Positions 52,210-62,462 of a stretch of 64,000 bases of DNA are shown piece after piece (positions within the stretch are counted from its first letter, which is position 1; the number at the start of each line of letters is the position of its first letter). A model generated the notes under the pieces. It saw only the letters and a list, made by a program, of their open reading frames with translations. It did not search any database and was not told the origin of the DNA. This DNA is from Allomyces macrogynus ATCC 38327 (lineage: Eukaryota; Blastocladiomycota; Blastocladiomycetes; Blastocladiales; Blastocladiaceae): positions 1,195,738-1,259,737 of the forward strand of contig GG745332.1 in NCBI GenBank assembly GCA_000151295.1. The letters are read 5' to 3'. The position numbers and the translations under genes are program-made.

Positions 52210-54185
52210 TTACTCGCGCGTCCGCTGGCGCGGCGCCGCGCGCAGAATGTTATCCACGCGCAGGATCATCTCCGCGGCCTCCGACGCCGACAGCACGACC
52301 TGACGCTTGAGCTTGTAGGACTCGGTGATGCCGAGCTCGCGCATGCACGCGATATCGCCATTGTACATGTCGAGCCCCGCCGTGCTCTTGCCCGCGTGGT
52401 GCGCGGCGCGCAGCCGCGCGACGAGATCACTCGAGTCGAAACCCGCGTTATCGGCCAAAATGGTCGGCATTTGCCGCAGCGCGCGCGCAAACCCTTCCAC
52501 AGCCATGGCCTTCTTACCGGCCGTCTTGGCGGCCAGCTCGTCGACGGCCTTGGCCATGAGCGTCTCGGAGCACCCACCGCCAAGGACCGTGCGCGTCTCC
52601 TTGACTGTCTGCGAGAGAACAGCGAGCGCGTCGTGCAACGACCGCTCGGCCTCGTCGAGCAGCTGGTGCGTGGACCCACGGAGAACGACCGTGCAGGCCT
52701 CGCCCGCAGCAACGCCCGAGAACTTGATGAGCTTGTCCTCGCCAATCATGATTTCCTCAATCAGGTCACACTGGCCAAGGGTCACGAGTTCCGGGTGGTC
52801 AAACGTCGACGCGATTTCGCCGCCCGTGACAAGCGCGAGCCGCTCAACGCCGTCAAAGTCGGCGTGTTCAATCGACATGATCCCGGCATCGGCGAGGAGT
52901 TGCTCGGGCCAGTTGTAGATGAGCTGGCGGTTCACAAAGCAGTTGATCCCGTGCGCCTTGATCTTGTCGACCTTCTCCCTCATCTTGTCGCGCTCGGCGC
53001 GCTCGAGTTCGGCGAGCTTACCCGTCGCGTCGACGCGCACGCGCGCGCCAAACACCTTGATCTTGTCGGTGTCCATGGACGTGTTGGCAATCAAAATCTT
53101 GGCGTTCTCAATGCGTTTCGGGCAGTTGACGCCAATCTTCTTGTCGAGAATAAAGCCCTCGTCGAGGTACGAGTCGAGCAACTTGCCGCCCACCTTCTTG
53201 ATGATCTGGATGTTGTCGAGGTTGGTCGACCCCTTGAGCCGCAGGACGGCGTCGACGGCAAGCTCGGCAAAGTAGACGCGGTCCTGCGAGAGCACCTTGG
53301 ACGAGAGCGTCGTCTTGGCAATGTTGATCAGGTCCTGGCGGAACTTGACAGCGTCCTTGCCATTGTCGACGGCAGCGCCCTCGAGCGCCTTGAGCGCCGC
53401 AGCCGAGGCCAGGCGGTAGCCCTCGATGATGACCTGCGGGTGGATCTTTTGCTGAACGAGCTTTTCGGCCTCGCGCAGCAGCTCCGAGCCGAACACGCAC
53501 ACGGATGTGGTGCCGTCGCCGACCTCGTCGTCCTGGACCTTGGACAAGTCTAGCGTGAAAAAAAAGTGGATCAGTTGCAGCATCGTGCGCGAGAGAGGCG
53601 AGGCGCGAGCGAGCAAGAGTCGCAGCGACGAAAGGGGGCGAAGTGACCACGCACTCACAAGGACCTTGGCAGCCGGATTGTCAAGGTAGATGGACTTGAG
53701 GATGGTGGCGCCGTCGTTGGTGACGTGCACCTCGCCCGTCGACATGGACTGGAGGATCTTGTCCTGTACGGATCACGGCAGCGGGTCAGCGTCAGAAACG
53801 CTGTACAGGACGCGCATTTCGAGAAAAAGTCGCACGAACCATGCCCTTGGGGCCGAGCGTCGACTTGACGAGATCACCGACGGCAATCGCGCCGATGAAC
53901 GAGGACTAAAAGCGCGACAGGCATGCACGACCATCAGCGATACGTAGTCGCACGGCAAGAACTGGCAGGAGTCGTCTAGGATCCGTACCAAACGCGCGTT
54001 TTCGGCGCGCTCCTCGCTCGCCTCCTCGTTGAAGATCTGAATGGGCGAGAACGACTAGATGGTGGAGACGTGATGATTGTGGGTTGGTCGTTGCTCATGC
54101 ATGGTGGTCGCGAGGGGCCAAATTGCTGCAGTGGTGGCGGTGTCCGCTCGCGAGCGCGTGTCGCGGCGGTTGTCGCACGGACCAT
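52210..54185 (-). CDS. CCT2: CCT2, TCP-1 chaperonin beta subunit
   Basis: Firm exons are 53989..54054, 53840..53905, 53655..53763 and 52210..53549. With an upstream exon consisting only of the ATG at 54183..54185 (donor GTCCGT directly after it), the total is 527 residues, the family length. Group II chaperonin motifs: [59 protein letters not shown] (catalytic Asp region), [58 protein letters not shown] and the beta-type end [20 protein letters not shown]. It forms one position in the hetero-octameric TRiC ring that folds actin and tubulin in the cytosol. No in-frame ATG exists in the first firm exon, so a separate start exon is required. Its exact place is inferred. Confidence 0.93.
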
Positions 54186-54879
54186 GGTGGTGGGGGGTCG
54201 ACGCGGTGCAGCAGACGAGCTGGAGAGCGAGTTGCAGCGACTGGTCGGTCGGGATGGCACTTGGTCGTCGAGAGCACGCCGTCGGCGACGAGTTGCTTCT
54301 GGCGGCGACAAAGCGACGTTGATCAGCGTGCCTGGCGTGCCTTGCCGCTGCGTGCCCTTGCCGCTTTGCAAAAGTGCGAACCGCGAAGCTCGCTGAAGGG
54401 CGACGGGGTCACGCCACCCACGCGTCGCACCTGATGGCTGTGACAGGTAGTCTCCACCGCCACCGCCGGTGCACCCCCCCAGCAATGCGCCGCGTGATGC
54501 GCCCCGACACCAAATGACCCGAGCACCACCGCCTGCCCACATGATTCTCTATCGATCATTTTACCCCGCGCGGATTTGGCAAGAGATTCCACCGGCCCAT
54601 GATGGGTTCTCGCTGCTACCGCCCGGCAGACTCGCTGGCCGGCGTATCTACTTACTGCGTCCTCTCTGTGACGCGGCGAGCTCATCAACCCGGCAACACG
54701 CCAATGCTTTGCATTCTTTTGCTGGCTTTATGCACAAAACACCTTGACCTGTCCATTGCGTTCCAATACCCACGTCCCAGCAAGTGCCATCATGCACTTG
54801 ATTACAGCTCAGTGCGTCCCGGCGCTCGAGCGCAAATATCCAAAATGCAAAAAGGCCATCATGCTCTATGTCAACGCAC
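54186..54879. other. intergenic
   Basis: This 0.7-kb region lies upstream of CCT2 and downstream of the pseudogene fragment. Frames on both strands are shadow-like. Part of the minus strand at the right edge may be the eroded tail of the neighbouring pseudogene. Confidence 0.45.
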
Positions 54880-55262
54880 TCTTTCAAGTCAACCCGACCC
54901 ATCAGTCTTCGCCTCCCCCGCACTCGGGTTCTGACCGCGTCCTGCCCACCACTGGTCGACTTGAGCACGCCTTTGCGCGCCACCAATCTCGGGGCATCGC
55001 TCGGCTCCTTGGTCGCTGGTCCATGCTTGACGCTTGGGCCATGGCCGCAAGCACACTTAGATCAAGCCCCACATCAAGCACGCGCAACCACTCCCCCAAG
55101 CTCGCGGCATCGCGCGCCTGGATCTTGAGCACACTGCCCAACTTGAGCACAACCGTCACGATCCAGGCCGTGTTGTCGGCCACGACGCTGCGATCCTGTA
55201 GCGCGTAGAACCTCGGCGCGGCCCCATTGAGCGGCATCACTGCAAGATACTGGTACGTAAAT
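54880..55262 (-). pseudogene. fragment of receptor-like gene, C-terminal domain only
   Basis: The minus strand encodes YQYLAVMPLNGAAPRFYALQ, TAWIVTVVLKLGSVLKIQAR and DAASLGEWLRVLDVGLDLS. These match the C-terminal cytoplasmic domain of the locus at 57908..60438 (YQYLTVMALDGTATYYGLPY, AWIVTVTFKLGTVLEIQARD, NEWLRVLDVG). A further short match in another frame (KGVLKSTSGGQDAVRTRVR against KGVFKTSTVGRTEGAAVNK) follows. Upstream of 55262 the frame hits a stop, and no membrane segments or signal peptide can be found. It is a truncated duplicate, unless an unusual exon supplies the rest. Confidence 0.6.
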
Positions 55263-55663
55263 CATCCACGAACACAATTTGGTGGCCTCCTCTCCTTGCA
55301 AACATCAGTCGTCCACAGTGTTGTGCATCCACCAAACGAAACCCACGGAAACTCCACGTTGGATCAAAATCAATCGAGAAAACAATGCTCATTCGACCCC
55401 GCTGCACGAACATCAGAGCGCTCAAGGCAGATGCGTGCCAACATCATGCCATCGAGGAAGGAATATCGGCTTGGCAGATTTGGCTGGCAGACTTGACAGC
55501 ACACTCAGCAGAACGTCAAATATCTATTTTTGAGAGCATCTTCAAGACGACTTGTTGACTTACGGGAGCTTCGACTGAATTTTCAAGCAGTGGACAGTGA
55601 AGTTCATGAAATATCAAAATTTGTTGTTCAGCCTTTGGTTGGTCTTCCTGGTGACGTCGAGAC
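55263..55663. other. intergenic
   Basis: This 0.4-kb region between the pseudogene fragment and the P450 stop is less GC-rich than its neighbours. No gene is supported. Confidence 0.5.
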
Positions 55664-57430
55664 TTACTCACGACGCTTGAACATCGCCTCGACACCGACC
55701 ATCTGCATCAACCCACCGCGCGTCGTGCGCGGCGTCCCTTTCATCGCCTCCGCATCCCCCACGATCGTCCACTCGTACCTCGCAAGGAGCATTGCCAACA
55801 CCACACGTTGCTCCATGATCGAAAACGACTGCCCAAGGCACACACGCTGGCCCGCACCAAACGGCACCCACTTGAAACCGTGCGCTCCCGCGTGCATCTT
55901 GTCGCTGTCCACGTCCAGGAAGCGCTCGGGCCTGAACGCGTCAGCGTCGTCGCCCCACAGCGCGGGCGACCGGTGGATTGCCATAGTCGACGCGACCACG
56001 AAGGTCCCAGGTGGCAGAACTGTGCCGTCGCTCATGGTCACGGTCGTCGTTGTGATGCGTGGGGCAATGGTGGGGATGCTCGGGTAGAGGCGCAGTGTCT
56101 CCTTGATGATGGCTGTCAGGAACGGCACGCGAGTCGCCTGGTCGTTGGTGAGGTACGGGAACTCGTCGACGGGACATGTCGGGTGGACGTCGTCGAGGGC
56201 GGCGAGGACTTCGGCACGCACGCGGTCTTGGACTGCCGGGTGCCGGGCGAGAAGGTAAATGGCCGCGGTCAGGGCGTTGCTCGTCGTATCGTGGCCCTGT
56301 ACGCACACATCAAAGACTCAGTCGACGATGAGTATGGCATGAGAAATAGGAGTAGAGACTTGCCCCGACAAAGAACACGATCGTGTCACTGCGCAAATCC
56401 TCGCGCGTGTACTCGGCGTCGCCGTCGGCCGCCTCCACCATCATGTCCAGCAAATCCATGTCGTGCTCGCTCGCAACGAGCCCCGCCGCCTTGCGCGCCT
56501 TGAGCGCCGCCTTTTTCCGGTCGACCAAATCGAAGATGAATGCGTTGAACTTGTCCACCTGTCGGCGGAGCTGTGCGTACATCGGCGTCCATTGCACGTA
56601 GGACGGACCGAGCGCAGCGAGTGGACTAAGCGCGTTTTCCATCATAGCTTCGAAGTCGCGGACGACAGCCGAGTTCCGGTCGGTCAGGCCGTGAAACGAC
56701 TGGCCAAACGCGCCGAGCGCAATCGCGTCCAACGTGAGCCGGCGCATCCAATAGTTGATTGGGACGGGCGTGCTGCGTGCCGCCGCGTCGTCGAGGTGCA
56801 CGAGCAATTGCTGCCCAAGATCGCCAAACAGGCTTGTCGACCATCCGCGCCGAAACGCCGGATTCACGACCTTGCGACGGTGCCTCCATTCGGACGTCTA
56901 GTCGAACGCATTTTTGTCAGTACATTCCCGTTTGCAGCAAAATCACGACAAGCCTGGAATCCCAAAAGCACACGCACCGGACTGAAGACCAGATTTTGTT
57001 CCCCGAAGAGGGCCGGCAGCGGGGCAAACACAGGCTTGTCGAACGCATCGAGACGCATCAAAATCGCGCGCACATCGTCGGGATTGGCCACGACCATGGC
57101 CCACTGGCCAAATAACCACGAAGCCCAGGCGGATGGCACGGTCGAGTTGGCTGCGAGCGGAATGCCTCGATTGCGCGCGTCTTGAGCAACAGCGGCAAGC
57201 TGTTTGCGCTGAGCCGTAACGAGGTCAGGAGAACGCATGAGCGCGTGCATGGCTTGCCACGCCGTGAGACGAGGCAGGTGACGGAGCGCTGGCGGCACGC
57301 GAATGACCGCCCAGTACAGGCGTGCAACAACGTAGAGCACGGCACCGAGCGCAGGGAGCATGACCGCGTGCAAGATCCATGACCAGGACGCGTCGGGGGT
57401 GTCGGCGACGAGGTCGTTGACGGCGTGCAT
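55664..57430 (-). CDS. cytochrome P450 monooxygenase
   Basis: Three exons on the minus strand (56978..57430, about 56370..56897, 55664..56296) give about 537 residues. An N-terminal membrane anchor (LHAVMLPALGAVLYVVARLY) precedes the catalytic domain. P450 motifs: SEWRHRRKVVNPAFRRGWST (helix C), GHDTTSNALTAAIYLLARHP (helix I oxygen-binding region), IKETLRLYPSIPTIAPRITT (ExxR), DAFRPERFLD and the haem loop FGAGQRVCLGQ with the ligand Cys. The mix resembles ER-anchored fungal CYP families; substrate unknown. The first junction restores HRR and is firm. The second is odd: the expected Ala-Gly before HDTT is recovered only with a non-GT donor, while a GTCGGG donor at 56369 drops it. Confidence 0.9.
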
Positions 57431-57907
57431 TGTCGAGAGTAACGAGGCCCCTGTGATCGCGAAATGATTTGCAAGAAGAGTGTGGACGGTACGCCGGCAT
57501 CGGACCGCGATGCGGTTATGAAGGCCATGCGGATCAGGGTGCTGCTCGCGTCGCGTCTCGCCGGCACCGTCGTCCGCAAATGGCTCCTATTTTGCGTTTC
57601 ATGGCTGAGGTCTGCGCGGTTGAGGAATGGTGCGCTCCAACGGACCTCGATCACAGCTAATATCATGGTTGGCATCGTACAAGCTCAACCTGACTGGTCG
57701 TCTGTCGCACCAACCGGCAAATGGAAACCAGGCGTCAACCGCACGCGTCGGTCGCAATCATCAACCAGAACTCAACCCAGGCCACCCGTTGGAGAGGCAT
57801 GCAAATGTTTCAAAAGGCACTGCCAATGCCGTGATCCAGTTCCTCCACCATCAATGCAGTCTCGCTCAAAATCAGTCGGCTTTACCGATCCCCTCGTGCA
57901 TCCCGTC
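57431..57907. other. intergenic
   Basis: This 0.48-kb region lies between the P450 start and the end of the receptor-like locus. It should contain the P450 promoter. No gene is seen. Confidence 0.5.
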
Positions 57908-60438
57908 CTAGGGCTCGTACCGCGCCTTATTCACTGCAGCCCCTTCGGTCCTCCCAACCGTTGACGTCTTGAACACACCCTTGAGCGGCGGCGCCGCCGC
58001 CTTCTTCGCCCCCCCACTCCACCGTCTCCTTGGTATTCGGCACAGCTGACGCCAATGTCGGGCCCAACATCCAGCACGCGCAGCCACTCGTTCATGTTCT
58101 CCGCGTCGCGCGCCTGGATCTCCAGCACGGTACCCAACTTGAAAGTGACCGTCACAATCCACGCCTTGCCATCCGTTGCAAACGACCGGTACGGCAACCC
58201 GTAATAAGTGGCGGTCCCGTCGAGCGCCATGACCGTCAGGTACTGGTACTCTGCGACTTCAATCTCGCACAGCCGCCACGGCGCGGCCCATCCGGCGGAC
58301 CGCACGTGCACGGGCGCGAGTGCCGCAGCCACGACGTTCGTGTGCTCGAGCATGCACAGCTCGCCGTCGCCCAACTCACTCGCGGTGTACGACGCGACGC
58401 CCATACTCGTCTTGCGGTCGGGCTTATCGGCAGTCACGGCCTTGTCGGCCACGTCCGGCTGGCTCTTGGGCATGTTGCGCACCTTTGACGATCCACTGCA
58501 TCGCGACGAGGAACAGGAGCCCGTTCACGGCCGCGTAGATGCCCGCGGCCAGGTGCAGCCACTCTGTCGTGCAGTGACAGCAACTGCCGTCGACGGGCGA
58601 GATACTGACGGCACTCGTCACGGCCGTCGCCGGGTTCAGCAGCCAGGCAATCATCATGACCGTTTCGGTGACGGCCAGCCCGACGCCAAAGATAATGAGT
58701 GGTTTCCGGTGGCTCTTGGTGGACGACCCGTAGATGTGGCACAGGACCGGATTCTCGTAAATCAGCCGGTAATGCAACGCCTTGGTCCCGACAGCGAGCT
58801 TGATCATGGCGCCCGTAATGAGCCCGACGACGAGTTGCGGTGTGCACGTCGTGCGCGTCGGTGCCGCCGTCCACAGCACGAACCACGTGTGCATGATCGA
58901 GACGGCGACCGTCGCAAGCAAGATCTACCAGTGGTTACTCGTCACGAAGACGCGGTGGTGCCGCTTGAAGACGACCAAGTAGATGCACGACGAAGTGTGC
59001 ACCAAAAAGCACGCCACGTAGAGGGTCAGCATGACCCTGCCTCCTTCCAGGTCGTCGTAGATGCCAACCTTGGGCACGGTTACAATCGACAGCTGGAACT
59101 CTGGCATTGACAAGACCGACGTCGACTGCGCGCCCATCCGCGAGCATCATACTCTCTGTCTCTGCGACCGGACCGTCCTTGAGACTCTCTTGCGGCTCGT
59201 TCCAGTCGACAAAGTTGGGCCCCGGCCGGTACTCAAACCGCGCCGCCACCGAACTCCGCGGCACGGCACCCGCATTCGCGAGCGTCGGCGGCCAGACAAA
59301 CCCGTAAAACGACGTGCTCTTGGCGGTCGACCATGCACGAATCGCGGTGGCCATGTACGCCGCGAGCGGAGGTAAATCGTCGGCCTGCGCGACATGCCCG
59401 TCCTTGTCAACCACCGCGAACCGAAACCCCACCATGATGAGCGATCAATCGTTGTGTACTCTTGAAGAGCACGGTTGATCCGTACCTGGAAGAGCGAGGA
59501 CACCACGACCATGCTGGTCACGGCATAGAGCGCAAAGAGACCACCGGCACAGGTCGCGGCGTCAACGTTAATCACGGTCGCGCGGTCCATGGACAGCGCC
59601 GAGTTTTGCGTGAGCGAGGCGAGACCAAACTGAGCCAGGTTGCACTGGGACGAGGTGACGAGTACACTGGTCGCGTCAATGCGCGACGTGCCGCCAAGGT
59701 AGAACAGCGTGTCTGTGTAGCCTGATGGAGAGAGAGGGGTCAGTGGAGGGAACGCAGTGCAGCAGTAGTTCCACTGACGATCGAAAAATGCACCCGTGAA
59801 GATGGACGCCGTTACGACAGCGCGACTTGCGCCGGCAGTGTTGACAATACCATGTCCATTGCTGGCCCAGACTTGGTTCATGCGCAACTGCGTGACGGTC
59901 AGGTTGGCCAAGCTGGCCGCATTCAGGTCGACAGCCAGCCGACGACGAAAATGTCAATCCTTGGACAGCGATGAGCGACGACTCATACGCCATGGCGCGG
60001 AACAGCAATTGCACACTCCCAGTGCCTGTGGTACAAGGGGAGTAAGGGGACGATGCATACAAAGTAAGCATTCACAAACTACCCCTGGATCGGAACAATG
60101 GCAGACCCCCTTCACGCTTGGTTGGCCAGTCAATTCGAAAAAAACAACGTACCCGTAACCGTGCACCCGTTCATGCTCAAGACGGACGTGGTAGGTGGCA
60201 AAAATGGTCCACTGGTTCGCGGCTGCGACAACCGCTGCGGTCAGGTCGAAATTGGTGAGCGCGACGCCGGAAAAAGTCAGGTTGGCACCCGTTGAGCGTG
60301 ATGATTGGGCCTTCGAGAGCCGGTGCGCTGGCCGGTGGTGATCGTCGTGGTGGCATTGAGGTAGATGGTGGTGGCGTGCGCGGGAGCGGCCACAAGCGCG
60401 GTGAGCAGGCCAAGAGCGGCAAAGAAAAACAGGGCCAT
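57908..60438 (-). pseudogene. receptor-like multi-pass membrane protein, apparently decayed
   Basis: ATG 60438 begins a signal peptide (ALFFFAALGLLTALVAAPAH). A large ectodomain of beta-helix-like repeats follows (NLTFSGVALTNFDLTAAVVA; LANLTVTQLRMNQVWASNGH; ASRAVVTASIFTGAFFD; SQCNLAQFGLASLTQNSALS). Several membrane helices come next: VMLTLYVACFLVHTSSCIYL, LLATVAVSIMHTWFVLW, LVVGLITGAMIKLAV, KPLIIFGVGLAVTETVMMI and LAAGIYAAVNGLLFLVAMQW. A cytoplasmic domain ends near EWLRVLDVG. Helix number and loops recall class C GPCR-type receptors of early fungi. The frame is broken by an in-frame TAG at 58925..58927 between helices one and two. One-base register changes occur near 60285, near 59930 and at 58488. 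Introns do not explain these well. A functional gene with sequence errors remains possible. Confidence 0.55.
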
Positions 60439-61067
60439 GGTCGTGGTGGCCGCGGTGGATCTCCCGTCGTGCCGTGCGCTTGACGGGCGGTCAGGCAGAG
60501 GTGGCCTGCGCGGGTTGTGCTTGTGGCCTGCGCGGCAGCCCGTGGATGCTTGCAGCAGCGTCAGCGAGCATGGCGTTGCAGCAAGTCGAAGGCGTGGAGA
60601 GCTGGGCAGGGAGAGCGCGGGACCTTGGCGCTGGCCTTTTGCGCTGGCCTTTTGCGCTGCATCCCCGCGACGTCGTCGTGGCAGCGACCGTGTGGATGCT
60701 GCCGCTCGAAGGCGCTGTGCATTGTGGAGGAGTGCGGTGGACTGCCCCAACGCGGTCACGTCCGGGTCGCGTGCGGCCTTGACCAGCCACAAAATCGTGT
60801 CTCCACCCCCGACGACCTGGGTCTGCCCGGCAAGAGGACGACATCCACCAACCACACCCACCAACACGTCGTGCACTTGCTGCAGTACCCGCGCGCCGCA
60901 AGTTCCTGCCAAGTGCTCTCGCGTCCGCCGCGTCTCGACCAATCCATTGGCCGAAAATGACTCGGCACTACCCTCTGCGCTCGATCGCGCGCACCCATCC
61001 GCGCCGGACATGGCCCTCCCTACCGCTCCCCGCGCCCTTTCAGCGCCTGCCACTCGCGCCGCTCGCC
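60439..61067. other. divergent promoter region
   Basis: This 0.63-kb region lies between the receptor-like locus and the secreted-protein gene. An ATG at 60957 is in frame with the latter and would add 37 residues before the signal peptide. I prefer the later start. Confidence 0.5.
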
Positions 61068-61913
61068 ATGCTACTGTTCCTCTTTGCCCTCGCCGCCATC
61101 CCGCTCGTGCACGCCTACTGCTCGACGCCTGCCAACTGCCAAGTGATTCTCAACAAGTCGCTGAACCCATCGATCACCGCCTACTCGGCGGGCGACGACG
61201 TGACCGTGATGATGCGCGTCTACTACAACGAGTCGGTGACCACGCCGAGCGGCAACATCGAGACCGTGCGCCGCAACATGTCGACCGTGTTTTTCCCCAA
61301 AGTCGACGCCTATTCCAAGTTGACCGTTCCCAACAGTACGTCGCGAAAACGCGCGTTCCTTCTTGCCGAGTCTCGAGTGTTTATGTTGGAACACACACTG
61401 TGCACCCGTAGGCTACCCCAACATCACGAATCTTGCTGACATCCAAGTCTCGCTTGGGCTCGTCACGGGCGGCAGCTATTACGAATTGCCGGCCAAGCGG
61501 TGGTACTCGTCAACCATGCACGCCTACATTCCGTACCGGCCCGTCATTATCACGCTATCATCGGGTACGCGCGCACCCTTTGCCTGGGCCCCTCTCCGCT
61601 GTCGCATTTCTCACGCACCCTACGCCCTGCTGGCAGGCGCCATCACCATGATCGAGTGGCAGTCCACCAAGTGCTACTACTCCAACTGCGACTGTCTCGA
61701 TAACATGTGCCCCGTTGCGTGCGGTGCCGACTCGTCGCAGTGCAATATTGTCGTACACCTCGCGTGGGCCGGGTCCGATGCGCAGGGGAAGTATCTGTCG
61801 AGCTCGAGTACGTTGGTTTCGTTGACGTGGACCGTGTGCCTGTGCGAATGATTGCTGACTCTGCGTGCGTGGTGGTAGTGAACTCGATCTATAGTCTGGA
61901 AAACGTGCTTTGA
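61068..61913 (+). CDS. secreted Cys-containing protein, unknown
   Basis: Four exons (61068..61335, 61412..61564, 61637..61807, 61879..61913) encode 208 residues. The start at 61068 gives an immediate signal peptide, MLLFLFALAAIPLVHAYC. The mature protein has a beta-rich look (SITAYSAGDDVTVMMRVYYN, NITNLADIQVSLGLVTGGSY, ITMIEWQSTKCYYSNCDCLD) and an even number of Cys in its second half (KCYYSNCDCLDNMCPVACG, SQCNIVVHLAW). All introns are phase 1 with GTACGT or GTACGC donors. The last intron is optional: without it the protein ends at 61851. No family recognised. An extracellular or wall-associated product is likely. Confidence 0.7.
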
Positions 61914-62462
61914 GCGCGAACGACGCGCAGGGTTGTGAGCGCGAAAAGAGAGAAGTGGGTAGCGAGGACTGGACGGTGGTCGGCGACTTGGCATCAACCA
62001 TATATCATCTCATTCTTGGCCAGTTTTCAATCCGCGCGCTCCAGCGTTTCTTTCTCGTCCCTCGACGCGTCTCGAAGAGCCTCGCAAAAACACAGGCTGT
62101 ACGTTCATTCGTTCTTCATTCGTATTGAGGTTCGGGGCCCGAGAAACATTGGGCGGGGAAGGGAGGAGATGGAGTAAGGGCTTGCACATGGAAACAGTCG
62201 CGAGCGCGCGAGTACAAGCAAGGCCAAGTGTCAACCAACGGGCATGGGGGAGCCGAAGGAGCAGAGATGATGGGAGGGGAGCAAGGTCCCCTTGTGAAGG
62301 GTTCGTAATTCCAATTCATTTACCGCGACAGAGCACGCGCGCGCTTGCGTGAGCGTGCACGGCCGTCAAGAAAAAGGTCAAAAACAAAACGCCCCCAAAA
62401 AGGCAGAAAAGAAACTAAAAAAAGTCTTGACAAATACAACAGCACAGCCTCACCACAACCGC
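61914..62462. other. convergent intergenic region
   Basis: This 0.55-kb region lies between the stops of the secreted-protein gene and KGD2. An A-rich stretch at about 62370..62440 (T-rich on the KGD2 strand) probably marks KGD2 3'-end formation. No gene. Confidence 0.55.
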
